Shown: positions 19,960-28,944, numbered from the stretch's first letter. The stretch: DNA of 64,000 bases from JBFWUW01 sp050247075 (GCA_050247075.1 JBFWUW010000015.1:41024-105023), one strand, 5' to 3'. A program made the numbers and translations. The notes: generated by a model from the sequence alone, not told the origin.

Positions 19960-21900
19960 ATGAAATATTGTCGCGCGGCACTCATCGTGGGATTGTCCTG
20001 CCTGGCCGCGGGCCTGCTGGCCGAAGAGCCTGCTCCATCCCCTTTAGGGAGCATGCTCAGCGAGGAGTTCGCCCAGGCTCGCGCGCGGCAAGGAATAGAA
20101 GAGAAGTTTAAGAATCATCTTCTCTATTCCGCCCGGCGATTTGAGGAGAGCCGCGGAGAGAAGACGTTTAGCGACAAGACGGGCAATTGCCGCTTGTCAT
20201 GGGTCGAAAAACTGGTGCTGGCCCCACAAGACGCGATCGGCGCGGTGGATGACTTTACGCGAGAAATCTCCCAGGCGGCCTCCTCGGATAAAGACGTTCA
20301 GGATGTATTGGCCCTCATGGCGGCCCGGCTCGATGTACCCAAGCCCATAAGCGCAACGCGCGAAGCCCCTTCCGCCGATCCACTGGCCGAGCTGGCTGGC
20401 CTGGTGGGCCTGGTGAAACAATCACTGTTAGCGGCACAAGCGCCGCTGCCGCCGACGGAGTTAGCGGAACTGCGAACCTTGTTGTATGCCCAGACCACCG
20501 GAGAGTTGAAGTTTGGCCATTGCTTTGTCGACCAAGAAAAGGGCCGCCGGACCGCCGATCTCTTGGAGAAAATGGACCGACGCGCACTGGCCCAAGCGGC
20601 CCTCTCGCTGGCCGAGGTGCGCGATGAAAAGCTGCTGGCCGCCGTGGCGAGGATGAAAGCCGCCGTTGCCACGCCCCAGGTTGCCGGCGTGACCGGCGGA
20701 TTGCATCAACGCTTGGAGACTCCCCACGGGCCCATTCTGGTCGGCGGCACCGAAGCGAACGAGTACAACCTTGACGAGATGGCCGATGTGGCGGTGCTGG
20801 TTGATCTGGGTGGGAACGACACCTACCTCGAAGGCACAACCACCGAGAAGCGGCCCGTCCTGATCGTGATCGACTTCGCGGGGGATGACGTCCATCGGGG
20901 TGAGCAGCCGGGCATTCAGGGAGGAGCAATTCTCGGTGCCTCGCTGCTGCTCGATCTGGCCGGAAACGACACTTACCACGCGGCCGATATCGCCCAAGGC
21001 TCGGCGCTTTGCGGCATTGGCGTTCTGCTGGACCTGGCGGGCGATGACCAGTATTTGGGCGACCGCCGTGTGCAAGGGCAGGCCACCGGCGGCTATGGGT
21101 TATTGCTCGACCGAACGGGCGACGACAAGTATCGCGCGGCGCTTCTGGCACAGGGTGTCGGCGGGCCGCTGGGCTGCGGAATGCTGGCCGATCTGGCGGG
21201 GGCCGATCATTACTTCGCGGGGGGCAAATACTCGGGTGGATACGACGATTCGCCTGGCTTTGGCGGCTGGTCGCAAGGTGTTGGTGTCGGCCCGCGAGGT
21301 GTCGCCAACGGAGGAATTGGCGTGCTGCTGGATGGCGGCGGCGATGATATCTACGAGGCGGACTACTTCAGCCACGGCGGCGGGTATTGGTTCGCGGCGG
21401 GAATTTGTCGGGACTTAGGCGGCAACGACCAGCGATTGGGAGCGACGCGCGAGAACTTCGACGGGACCGAACGAACCGTGCCCCGTTTCGTTCGCTGGGG
21501 GACTGGCTTTGGCTGCCACTATGCCGCCGGCTTCGTGCTGGATGATGAGGGGAACGATACTTATCAAGCCGATTTCGCCGCGGTTGCCTACGCTTGGGAT
21601 GTGGCGGTGGCCGGCATCTGCGATCTGGCCGGCGACGACAAGTACCAGGCCGCCGCGGGCAGTGGCGTCTGCGAAGCCCACAACGCGGCGGTGGCGTTTC
21701 TGTATGACAAGCTGGGTAATGACGAATATCAAGGGGGCGTGGGCCGAACCGAGGAAAACACCGACTATCATCCCGATGGCGGCAGCGGCAATTACACGTT
21801 GCTGCTGGATGAATCGGGAGAAGACATCTATCCCGCTGAGATCAAGAACGGAGCGGAACAAACCCGCGGCTGGGCCGGAGCGATGCTTTTCGATAGGTGA
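19960..21900 (+). CDS. Exported GNDTY-repeat protein, probable beta-solenoid
   Basis: This 646-residue protein has a signal peptide (LIVGLSCLAAGLLAEEP). Residues 20-240 are helical and charged. From about 265 to the end are more than ten imperfect repeats of 25-45 residues, each with the core LLLDLAGNDTYHA: VDLGGNDTYLE, IDFAGDDVHRG, LDLAGDDQYLG, LDRTGDDKYRA, ADLAGADHYFA, LDGGGDDIYEA, LDDEGNDTYQA, CDLAGDDKYQA, LYDKLGNDEYQG. Hydrophobic-strand plus G-N/D-D-x-Y turns alternating with Gly/Gln-rich linkers suggest a beta-solenoid, perhaps calcium-binding. I do not recognise a named family, and no catalytic motif is visible. It follows the SUMF1-type gene by 102 bases. Confidence 0.75.
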   Translation: MKYCRAALIVGLSCLAAGLLAEEPAPSPLGSMLSEEFAQARARQGIEEKFKNHLLYSARRFEESRGEKTFSDKTGNCRLSWVEKLVLAPQDAIGAVDDFTREISQAASSDKDVQDVLALMAARLDVPKPISATREAPSADPLAELAGLVGLVKQSLLAAQAPLPPTELAELRTLLYAQTTGELKFGHCFVDQEKGRRTADLLEKMDRRALAQAALSLAEVRDEKLLAAVARMKAAVATPQVAGVTGGLHQRLETPHGPILVGGTEANEYNLDEMADVAVLVDLGGNDTYLEGTTTEKRPVLIVIDFAGDDVHRGEQPGIQGGAILGASLLLDLAGNDTYHAADIAQGSALCGIGVLLDLAGDDQYLGDRRVQGQATGGYGLLLDRTGDDKYRAALLAQGVGGPLGCGMLADLAGADHYFAGGKYSGGYDDSPGFGGWSQGVGVGPRGVANGGIGVLLDGGGDDIYEADYFSHGGGYWFAAGICRDLGGNDQRLGATRENFDGTERTVPRFVRWGTGFGCHYAAGFVLDDEGNDTYQADFAAVAYAWDVAVAGICDLAGDDKYQAAAGSGVCEAHNAAVAFLYDKLGNDEYQGGVGRTEENTDYHPDGGSGNYTLLLDESGEDIYPAEIKNGAEQTRGWAGAMLFDR

Positions 21901-21967
21901 AATCACGGCGATGGCAGTCCCGATGGTCCGCCCCCGGTTTTCGTCTTGCCATGCACCCCAGGATGTT

Positions 21968-21980
21968 TATACATTGTATA
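21968..21980. promoter_or_regulatory. Small palindrome upstream of AbrB-type gene
   Basis: TATACA and TGTATA flank one base (21968-21980) in an AT-rich island, about 30 bases before the AbrB-like start. It may be an operator for autoregulation, as is usual for MazE/AbrB-type regulators. Confidence 0.45.
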
Positions 21981-22011
21981 TACGTTGAATATTCTCGCCT
22001 GGGAGGTGCGC

Positions 22012-22239
22012 ATGATTAAGAACCTGACTCGGCATGGCAACAGTTGGGCGTTGGTGATCGACAAGCCGATCCTTGACTTGTTGAAGATCGATCCCACGGC
22101 ACCGCTGGAGATCAGCACCGACGGCCAAACGCTGACGATAACGCCCGCGACGGACGCCAAGCGGCTGAAGGCCTTTCAAGCCGCTCTGAACAAGGTCAAC
22201 ACCAAGAACGGCCGGGCCTTGAAAAGGCTGGGGAAATAG
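22012..22239 (+). CDS. AbrB/MazE-type DNA-binding protein, orphan antitoxin-like
   Basis: This 75-residue protein is a swapped-hairpin SpoVT/AbrB domain: MIKNLTRHGNSWALVIDKPILDLLKID, with the typical G-N-S-W/xxIPKxxL pattern followed by PLEISTDGQTLTITPA. The C-terminal helix is basic (NKVNTKNGRALKRLGK). GGGAGGTG lies four bases before the ATG. In toxin-antitoxin pairs a toxin gene would follow directly; only a 38-codon open frame (22243-22359) without recognisable features is found, so it is either an orphan antitoxin or a stand-alone regulator. Confidence 0.82.
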   Translation: MIKNLTRHGNSWALVIDKPILDLLKIDPTAPLEISTDGQTLTITPATDAKRLKAFQAALNKVNTKNGRALKRLGK

Positions 22240-22445
22240 GCGATGGAGCCGCGCCCGCGAGGACCGATCCTACTCCTGGCAACCAAGAACGCGGCCAATG
22301 TCAGCTTTCACCAGCCACTCGCATTTCCCGCTGGTAAGAAGCCCCGGCGGGGGCGATAATCGGGGAGGTTGATTGTTGGGGCCGGTTGCCCGGCCCGCGT
22401 GGGCCTTGAACTCGTGTGGGGCTTGAACTTTTGCCTGGGTGTGCC

Positions 22446-23789
22446 ATGCCTACTTTTCGCGACCATCCCCTCTCTCGCCGCCACGTTCTACGCGGGTTGG
22501 GGGCGGCGATTTCCTTGCCCCTGCTGGATGCCATGTTGCCGCGGGCGTGGGCTGCGCCTTCGCAATATCGGCCGTTGGAAGAGTCTCTTGGCCCGCACCC
22601 GCGGCTGGTCTGCTGCTATGTACCCAACGGCGTGAATATCAAGGAATGGATGCCGGCGGATAGCGGGCCGGGGTATACGCTTTCTCCCACGTTGGAGACG
22701 CTGCGCGAGCATCGCCAGGACTTCACCGTGCTGTCGGGCTTAGGGCATCCGCATTCCGAAGGGGGCCACAGCGGGGCCGATACCTGGCTGACGGGTGCCC
22801 ATTTGAAAGCCGTGCCGGGGGCCGACTACACCAACACCATTTCGGCCGACCAGGTGGTGGCGGAACTGCACGGCAAGCAGACGCGGTTTCCCTCGTTGCA
22901 GCTTTCCGATTCCTCGGGGACCGGCGGCGCTGGCCACAGCCATACGCTGTCGTTCGACCGGGGAGGGACGCCCCTGCCGGCCGAGAATTCGCCCAACCGG
23001 CTGTTCGAGCGGCTGTTTGTGCCCGACAGCGACAGCGACAGCGAGGCCACGCTGCGGCGCTACGCCGAAAGGCGTTCCATTCTCGATAGCGTTTTGGCCG
23101 AGGCCCAATCGTTGGACCGCCGCCTGGGCAAGGCCGACCAACGCAAGCTCGACGAATACCTCAACTCCGTCCGCGAGACCGAACAGCGGGTGGAACGCAT
23201 GACCGCCTGGGTCGATGTCCCCAAGCCCCAGATCGACCCGCAAGGCTTGCAGCTTACCAGCCAGCCCGGCAACGCCCACGACCGGCCGATGTGGCTGGAC
23301 GTAATGCTGGAGGTGTCTTACCTGGCTCTGCTGACCGACACCACGCGGGTGATCTCCTTCGAGTGGTCTCGCGAGGCGGGCGGCTACGGCGGCGGCGGAG
23401 AAAACCACCACGAGCTATCGCACCACGGCGGCGATGCCGGCATGTTGCAAAAGCTGGGGGTGATCGACCGCTTTCACCTGGAGCGGCTGGGCCGTTTTCT
23501 GTCATTCCTCAAATCCACCCGCGAGGGCGAGGGGAATATGCTGGACCAAACGCTGGTGCTGTACGGTTCTGGCATGAACTCGGGCGAAGGGGGAGACCAC
23601 TCCCCCAAGAACCTGCCCACGCTGGTCGCCGGCGGCAAGCAGTTTGGACTGAAGCATGGGCAGCATCTGGCGTTCGACGCCGACCGCCACCCGCCGCTAT
23701 CTAACGTGTTGTTGACGTTGATCCAAAAGATGGGGGTCGAGAGCGACAAATTCCAGGACGCCACCGGCACGCTGACGGGTTTGGTGTAG
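22446..23789 (+). CDS. DUF1552 family Tat-exported protein
   Basis: This 447-residue protein has a twin-arginine leader LSRRHVLRGLGAAISLPLL. The DUF1552 body is recognised by RLVCCYVPNGVNIKEWMP, FTVLSGLGHPHSEGGHSGAD, SADQVVAELHG, TRVISFEWSREAGGYG and LVLYGSGMNSGEGGDHSPKN. DUF1552 genes in Planctomycetota usually pair with a large DUF1592/DUF1587/cytochrome-c gene; none is present here. The activity is unknown; a fold related to DUF1501 is likely. The ATG at 22446 is chosen so that the leader begins MPTFRDHPLSRR. Confidence 0.87.
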   Translation: MPTFRDHPLSRRHVLRGLGAAISLPLLDAMLPRAWAAPSQYRPLEESLGPHPRLVCCYVPNGVNIKEWMPADSGPGYTLSPTLETLREHRQDFTVLSGLGHPHSEGGHSGADTWLTGAHLKAVPGADYTNTISADQVVAELHGKQTRFPSLQLSDSSGTGGAGHSHTLSFDRGGTPLPAENSPNRLFERLFVPDSDSDSEATLRRYAERRSILDSVLAEAQSLDRRLGKADQRKLDEYLNSVRETEQRVERMTAWVDVPKPQIDPQGLQLTSQPGNAHDRPMWLDVMLEVSYLALLTDTTRVISFEWSREAGGYGGGGENHHELSHHGGDAGMLQKLGVIDRFHLERLGRFLSFLKSTREGEGNMLDQTLVLYGSGMNSGEGGDHSPKNLPTLVAGGKQFGLKHGQHLAFDADRHPPLSNVLLTLIQKMGVESDKFQDATGTLTGLV

Positions 23790-23796
23790 TTCAATC

Positions 23797-24588
23797 GTGA
23801 TCTTCTCCTGGCTTCGCAACCGTCGCCGCCGCCAACGGCGGGCTGCCCCGTTCCCCAGCGAGTGGCAGCGGATTCTTGCCGAGAACGTGCGGCTCTATGC
23901 GCTGCTGACCGCCGAGGACCAGGAGAAGCTGCGCGAGCGGATCAAGATCTTCGTGCCGGAGAAGAAATGGGTCGGCTGTGCCGATCAGCCGATCAACGAC
24001 GAAGTGCAAGTCACCATCGCCGCGCAGGCCTGCCTGTTGCTGTTGGGGGTGGAGGAGAGTTATTGCTTCGATGACTTGCTGAGCATTTTGGTCTACCCCA
24101 ACACCTACACTCAGCCGCCGAAAATGCGGCAGCATCAACTGGTGGTGGAGGAGCAAGTCGCCACGCTGGGGGAGGCCTGGAAACGCGGCCCGATCGTGCT
24201 GACCTGGGCCGAGGCATTGCGCGGAGGCCGCCAGCCGCACGACGGGCATTTGCTGGTGATCCACGAGTTTGCCCACCATGTGGACGGGTTGGATGGCGAC
24301 ATGGACGGCACGCCGCCGCTGCGGACCTCGCCCGAGTACCACCGCTGGGACCATGTGGTGCGGGTGGAGTACAACCGGCTGGTCCGGCAAACGCAACAAG
24401 GCCGGGCCACGCTGTTGGACCAATACGGCGCATCGAGCCGGGCCGAATTCTTCGCGGTCGCCTCGGAATGTTTTTTTGGCCGCCCCCTGGAACTTCGCCA
24501 GCAACACACCGACCTGTACGAAATTCTGCAAAACCTCTACCGGCAAGACCCGGCGCAATGGCCGGGGTATGCGCAAGCCGCTGGGTAG
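23797..24588 (+). CDS. mtfA: MtfA-like zinc-dependent peptidase (M90)
   Basis: This 263-residue protein has the M90 signature: zinc motif VIHEFAHHVD (HExxH) at about residue 157 and a C-terminal SRAEFFAVASECFF glutamate segment. The N-terminus is basic (FSWLRNRRRRQRR) and there is no signal peptide, so it is cytoplasmic or membrane-associated. YPNTYTQPP and VGCADQPINDEVQVTIAAQACLLLL are conserved in the family. In E. coli MtfA cleaves small substrates and is inhibited by the regulator Mlc; the planctomycete role is unknown. The start is GTG, seven bases after the DUF1552 stop, so the two genes probably share a transcript. Confidence 0.85.
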   Translation: MIFSWLRNRRRRQRRAAPFPSEWQRILAENVRLYALLTAEDQEKLRERIKIFVPEKKWVGCADQPINDEVQVTIAAQACLLLLGVEESYCFDDLLSILVYPNTYTQPPKMRQHQLVVEEQVATLGEAWKRGPIVLTWAEALRGGRQPHDGHLLVIHEFAHHVDGLDGDMDGTPPLRTSPEYHRWDHVVRVEYNRLVRQTQQGRATLLDQYGASSRAEFFAVASECFFGRPLELRQQHTDLYEILQNLYRQDPAQWPGYAQAAG

Positions 24589-24963
24589 CTGAATGAGCAA
24601 TCAGCGGAGAAGCAGTCAGCTATCAGCTTAGGCGGCACCTGGTCGTGGCGAGGGGTGGCTGGATCAGCAGCGAAGCGAATGGCCCAGCGGAGTTGATGTA
24701 ACCAACTGCGTTGGCCTGGGGAAGCGTTCATTGGCTATGCGGGCTGGAGCGCCGCTCCGCTAAGCCTTCCCGTTGGTCAGCCGCCAGCCACCCATGACCC
24801 CCTCGTCCCTCAAGTCTCAAGTCTCAAGCCTCAAGCCTCAAGTCTCAAGTCTCAAGTCTCACCCCTCTTCCCGTTGGTCAGCCGCCAGCCACCCATTGCC
24901 CCAGCTCGCGATCGACTCCGCTAGCTCGCCCTCTTTTATCCTTTCCTTCAGTCACGCGGCCCA
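24589..24963. repeat. Intergenic repeat block: R6 element plus simple repeats
   Basis: The R6 element spans about 24640-24794, bounded by GGGGTGGCTGG and CCAGCCACCC, and has a second copy at 59941-60092. It is followed by a tandem of CAAGTCTCAAG units (24807-24860) and a second GTTGGTCAGCCGCCAGCCACCCA end (24872-24896). No gene is supported. Confidence 0.75.
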
Positions 24964-25338
24964 TCAACGGCCCCGAGGCAATGCGCTGTGCATGTTGGGC
25001 CGGCGGGTGGAACGTGGGGCGGCTTCCATTTCGGATTCGTAGTAGTCATCCGCCGGAGCGGGACCGACTTCGGTTTCATCGGTCATGATCTCCGACGATT
25101 GCCCGTCGATGATCTGCCCTTCATAGCCGGCGGCATGTTCCTCGTAGCCGGTGGAATACTCCGCGCCGACGCCGCTGAAGGCCGAGCCGTAGCGGTCGTC
25201 GATCCCCATGACGCTGGGGTCTTCGGCATACTCGGCGTACACCGGCGCGGTGTAGTCGTAAGGCGCACTGCACATGCAGCAACCCGACGATACCGCCGCT
25301 AACAGCACGGCCAGACTGGCCAAATAAGTCCGCGACAT
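24964..25338 (-). CDS. Small predicted lipoprotein
   Basis: This 124-residue protein has a lipoprotein-like leader MSRTYLASLAVLLAAVSSGC followed by CMCS. The rest is acidic and Tyr/Glu-rich (YAEYAEDPSVMG, YSTGYEEHAAGYEGQ, DDYYESEMEA) with no known domain. The position -3 residue of the lipobox is Ser rather than Leu, which weakens the lipidation call. GGTGGGGAT precedes the ATG at 25338. It is divergent from the glycosyltransferase gene. I do not recognise the family. Confidence 0.65.
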   Translation of the reverse strand: MSRTYLASLAVLLAAVSSGCCMCSAPYDYTAPVYAEYAEDPSVMGIDDRYGSAFSGVGAEYSTGYEEHAAGYEGQIIDGQSSEIMTDETEVGPAPADDYYESEMEAAPRSTRRPNMHSALPRGR

Positions 25339-25558
25339 ATCCCCACCTTTCCCGGCGTCCGCCGGCAACGTTCGGCCGATCCCGCATGTGGCACAACGGC
25401 ACGCGGACCACCGAGGCAACTGCTCTCGGCGGCTGGCGGGCCTGACGGTATATTTCGGCCGATTAGGCGGCACAATCCGCACTTTTTTCCCAACCGGCAC
25501 GGTTCACCGCGCAACCCGCCGCGAAATACCTGCCCGTTCTTCCCACTGTGTGCAGCTT

Positions 25559-27079
25559 ATGGCGAGCACGATGCCAGCGGAGCGGCTGTCAGCTATCAGC
25601 TATCAGCCGCCGGCTTTTCGTCTTTCGCCTTTCGCCTTCATCCTTTCCCTGCTGCTCCTTGCCGCCCTTATCCGCTTGCCCGGCCTCGCCCGGCCGTTGC
25701 TGGGCAACTTTGCCACCAAGAACGTGGTCTATGCCATGATCGCCCGCAACTGGGCGCTGGGGCGGGCGGAGCTTTCGCGGCCGACGGTTGATCTGCTGGC
25801 GGAGGGCCAACGGGCCTGGCATTTGGTGGAGTGGCCGGCGTCGGCCTATGTGACCGGTGCGTTGTGGAAGGTGTGCGGCGGTTCGCTGGATGCCTGGGGC
25901 CGCGGCACATCGGTCGCCTGGAGCCTGTTGGCGGTGGCCTGGCTGTATTGGTTGGTGCGGCGGTGGCATGGCGAGACGGCGGCCCGCGGCGCGGCGGCCG
26001 TGTATGCGCTGTCGCCCGTCAGCCTGATCTACGGGCAAAGCTTTATGCTGGAGGCTTCCGTCGGCTGTCTTTCCATCGCGGCCTTCTGCGGTGTGCAGCG
26101 CTGGCTCGATAGCCGCCGCGGTATCTGGCTGGCCGCTGCCGCCGGCTGCCTGGCGCTGTTGTTTTTAACAAAAATCTACATGCTGGTGATATTGTTACCG
26201 CTGTTCGCGCTGGTGTGGCGAGCGGAGAAGCTGTCAGCTTTCAGCTTTCAGCTTTCAGCCTTTCGCCTTTCGCCTTTCGCCTTTCTCCTTCTGGCCTCCC
26301 TGCCTGCCATACTCTGGTACGCCAACACCTGGCATATCGCCGCGCCTAGTCGGGAATCCGCGGCTCGCGTTTATTATTCCATCCGTCACAGCGCGGGCGT
26401 ACATGGCTTTCCCAGCCCGCTGTTGGCCCAGTTGGCGTTTTACCGGAAATTGCTGAGCGATCTGGCGGGCGTGGCCCTGACACCGGTTGGGTTGCTGCTG
26501 GCGGCGGCCGGTTTTTGGCATCGCGAGGGACGGCGTCACGCGGCCTGGCTGGCCAGCGTGGCCGTGTTGGTGGCGGCCTTGCCGCTGAAGTTCATGGAGA
26601 TGAACTACTACCAACTGGTGATCTTGCCGCCACTGGCCGTGATGGCCGGGCTGGGCTGGGGGAAGATCCAGGAGTCGTGGCGGCTGGGACGTTGGGCCGT
26701 GGCGGGCCTGTTGCTGTTGGGCCTGTTGTTCACCGCCCGCTACGCCGCCCGGCCCGCCTTTGCCACGCCTGCCGAGGACCGCGGCGTACTGGCGGCGGCC
26801 GCGGCGCTGCAACGTCACGCGCCGGCTGGCGAACCGATCGTGACCCTGCACGGTTCCACGATCGACTTGCTGTACTATTGCGATCACCCCGGGTGGGCCC
26901 TGTCACCCGACGATCCCGACTTGCCGGCCCAACTAGCCGCATGCCAAAAACAAGGTGCCCGCTACCTGGTTGTCTGTGGACCCCAGGAACAGATCGACCG
27001 CGTCAGCCAACTAGAAGCCTTGTCTGGCGGCACCCTGCTGGAAGCCACGGACGAGTATCGGGTTTATCCGTTGGATTGA
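25559..27079 (+). CDS. GT39/ArnT-like membrane glycosyltransferase
   Basis: This 506-residue integral membrane protein has about 10 to 12 hydrophobic segments. LARPLLGNFATKNVVYAMIARNW, then EGQRAWHLVEWPASAYVTGALW and RRWHGETAARGAAAVYALSPVSLIYGQSFMLE are typical of the dolichyl- or undecaprenyl-phosphate sugar transferases of the PMT/ArnT superfamily; the soluble C-terminal domain follows HAPAGEPIVTLHG. It probably transfers a lipid-linked sugar outside the membrane. Two stretches (about codons 8-32 and 222-244: RLSAISYQ / FRLSPFAF, and KLSAFSFQLSAFRLSPFAFL) are encoded by in-frame simple repeats of CAGCTTTCAGC and CTTTCGC units. The start could also be the ATG at 25571. Confidence 0.82.
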   Translation: MASTMPAERLSAISYQPPAFRLSPFAFILSLLLLAALIRLPGLARPLLGNFATKNVVYAMIARNWALGRAELSRPTVDLLAEGQRAWHLVEWPASAYVTGALWKVCGGSLDAWGRGTSVAWSLLAVAWLYWLVRRWHGETAARGAAAVYALSPVSLIYGQSFMLEASVGCLSIAAFCGVQRWLDSRRGIWLAAAAGCLALLFLTKIYMLVILLPLFALVWRAEKLSAFSFQLSAFRLSPFAFLLLASLPAILWYANTWHIAAPSRESAARVYYSIRHSAGVHGFPSPLLAQLAFYRKLLSDLAGVALTPVGLLLAAAGFWHREGRRHAAWLASVAVLVAALPLKFMEMNYYQLVILPPLAVMAGLGWGKIQESWRLGRWAVAGLLLLGLLFTARYAARPAFATPAEDRGVLAAAAALQRHAPAGEPIVTLHGSTIDLLYYCDHPGWALSPDDPDLPAQLAACQKQGARYLVVCGPQEQIDRVSQLEALSGGTLLEATDEYRVYPLD

Positions 27080-27181
27080 ACGGGGCAAAAACAGACCGAC
27101 ATCTGATGCACCTGGCGCATTCGTTGGTAGGATAGAATGGTGGGGTTGCCGCATTGCCTGACAATTGGCGGGAGGTTCAGC

Positions 27182-27841
27182 ATGTCGCGAGAAACGTTTA
27201 TCAACGATGTCCGCCGCGCGGTGCGGATGGCGCGGCAGCCGGCATCTGTCCGGAGCGACATTTGGTTGACTCCAAGAGTCGTAGCGAATTTCCGTGAGAA
27301 CGACTTTCAAGATGTCGATCCCGGTTTGTTGCACAACTTGGCCCGGGCGGTTGAGCAATTCCGCTCGGCCGCCAGCCGCGCAAGTTCAAATGGGCCAAGC
27401 AGCGATGAGCAGTACCAAGAGGGATTGCAATCACTAAACCAGCTTGAAGCCGCCGTACACGACATCGTGGCCCCTGAGTGGACGCACGCGGTGCATGGCA
27501 TGGTGGACGCCGTGGAGACCTGGGCCAAGGAACAGCACTGGCATGTGCGGCGAGATTCCAAGATGGTAACGGACACGCTGCTGGGCACCTACCCGCTGCC
27601 CAGGCTGACGATCCGCACGGCGGACCATCAATTCATTTTGGAACCGATCACCCGCTTTGCGCCGGGCAGCTCCGGTGTTGTTGACATCCTCTCGGTGCCC
27701 AGCTTGCATTCCGTCCCGGTGACGCGGGATGAGAAAAATCAATGGCGGCTGTGGATTCCGGAGAACTCCTCCCAACGCCAGCCGTTCGATTCGCGGACGT
27801 TCATCAGGACGCTGGCTTCCTTGGGACAGAAGGAAGAATGA
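27182..27841 (+). CDS. Unknown protein, first gene of a coupled HEPN-type pair
   Basis: This 219-residue protein has no recognised family. The N-terminal half (RETFINDVRRAVRMARQP through EAAVHDIVAPEWTHAVHG) is helical; the C-terminal half is beta-rich (YPLPRLTIRTADHQFILEPI, FAPGSSGVVDILSVP, QWRLWIPE). No signal peptide or membrane segment is visible. GGGAGG lies before the ATG. Its stop overlaps the next start as ATGA, showing translational coupling to a HEPN-like protein; it is therefore a candidate partner, antitoxin or sensor. Confidence 0.7.
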   Translation: MSRETFINDVRRAVRMARQPASVRSDIWLTPRVVANFRENDFQDVDPGLLHNLARAVEQFRSAASRASSNGPSSDEQYQEGLQSLNQLEAAVHDIVAPEWTHAVHGMVDAVETWAKEQHWHVRRDSKMVTDTLLGTYPLPRLTIRTADHQFILEPITRFAPGSSGVVDILSVPSLHSVPVTRDEKNQWRLWIPENSSQRQPFDSRTFIRTLASLGQKEE

Positions 27842-28281
27842 ATCGCGCCGACGCGTTTTATCGGCTCGAAGAGGTTGCCGGTGAACATGCGGCGGCCACC
27901 GTTTCCATTGCGGCATTCAGAACCGCCCTGGCCCAGTCGCCCGCGCTGCTGGCCAATACCCGGCTGGAACAAGCGGACTTCGCACGGCTTTCAAACAATC
28001 TTGAGCTTACGTTCCTGGTTCGTCCGTTCGCCCGGTTTGAAGGCGTGTTGCGGGACTATTGGCTGGCGAAAATCCGCCCGTCCAAGCCCGTCATGGAGAT
28101 CTTGGTGGACCGCATCGCCGACCGGCTGGCAATCCCCAGTGCCTGGGTTGACGACGTCCATCATGTCCGCGAGATTCGCAACGATTTCATCCATCATGAC
28201 ATGGCGGCAACGATGATTGGCTTTGACGAAGCCAAGAGCCGGCTGGCCCGCTACACCAGCCGGCTGCCGATTGTCTGGTAG
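27838..28281 (+). CDS. HEPN-like protein (candidate RNase toxin)
   Basis: This 147-residue, all-helical protein has VREIRNDFIHHDM near residue 120, where RNDFIH is an Rx4H motif like that of HEPN-domain ribonucleases (for example the RiboL-PSP-HEPN group, with sequences such as RNxxxH). The preceding helix LVRPFARFEGVLRDYW and IADRLAIPSAWVDDVHH also suit a HEPN bundle. The start ATG overlaps the previous stop (ATGA). HEPN proteins commonly act as toxins or abortive-infection effectors, with the preceding gene as partner. The assignment rests on the motif and size only. Confidence 0.6.
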   Translation: MNRADAFYRLEEVAGEHAAATVSIAAFRTALAQSPALLANTRLEQADFARLSNNLELTFLVRPFARFEGVLRDYWLAKIRPSKPVMEILVDRIADRLAIPSAWVDDVHHVREIRNDFIHHDMAATMIGFDEAKSRLARYTSRLPIVW

Positions 28282-28483
28282 CATCCACGGGCCAAAACCA
28301 AGGCTGCTCTCTGCCGCCCCAGCCTGAAGGGCCAGGTCTAACTCGCGCGGGGTAACGCCTTCGTATAAACGCCGGATTCCCAAGTCTTCCGCGATGGACG
28401 ATTATTCCTGTCGGCCCGTGGCGGGAGGCTTCCGAACGCGGTAGCCTGTGGAAGGCGACGAAGTTGGAAGTACGCAACAAGCG

Positions 28484-28783
28484 ATGTTCAAGCGAAAAGA
28501 TCTGCCGAGGGCCGCCATCGAAGGGGTCGTCTTGTATCTGGGAGCTAGTGCCGCATTCTTCAGCGTACCCTTCTTCATCAAATGGAATGATTTGAGCGTT
28601 TCTGGGGGCCAGCAATTCGGCCTCATCCTCATGTTCCTCTGGCTTGGGCTAGGCCTCGTCCATTTTGTAACGGCGGTGATGAACCTTGCTAGTCGGCCGC
28701 GTCGGTCCGCATGGCTTCTCCTTCTGTTGCCGATCCCCATCTCACTGGCCGCGTTCGGCCTATTGGGGCTCTTTGCTTACTGA
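28484..28783 (+). CDS. Small three-helix membrane protein
   Basis: This protein of about 99 residues has three predicted membrane segments: AIEGVVLYLGASAAFFSVPFF, FGLILMFLWLGLGLVHFVTAV and SAWLLLLLPIPISLAAFGLL. Charged N-terminal MFKRKDLPR and a basic loop ASRPRRS favour an N-in topology. A GTG at 28448 would add 12 residues. I do not recognise the family, and no partner gene is obvious. Confidence 0.6.
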   Translation: MFKRKDLPRAAIEGVVLYLGASAAFFSVPFFIKWNDLSVSGGQQFGLILMFLWLGLGLVHFVTAVMNLASRPRRSAWLLLLLPIPISLAAFGLLGLFAY

Positions 28784-28944
28784 GAAGGGGAGCGGTTTCG
28801 ACGTCCTTGGAACGAGCGTAGCCACAGGCGGCCAGCTTTCCATTTTTTGTCGCGCGACGAAAAGTTGCCCGATTATTGGCTAACCCTCATAATCTCGGCC
28901 TGCGGTGGCTACCAAGGTTTTCTGGCCAGGCTGGCGGGCGAGCC

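Noticed and set aside
22243..22359. A 38-codon frame after the AbrB-like gene as a toxin
   Set aside because: No hydrophobic or toxin-like features, and no ribosome site.
24800..24870. A CRISPR-like tandem of CAAGTCTCAAG units
   Set aside because: Units are short and directly adjacent without unique spacers, and no cas gene is present; it is a simple repeat.
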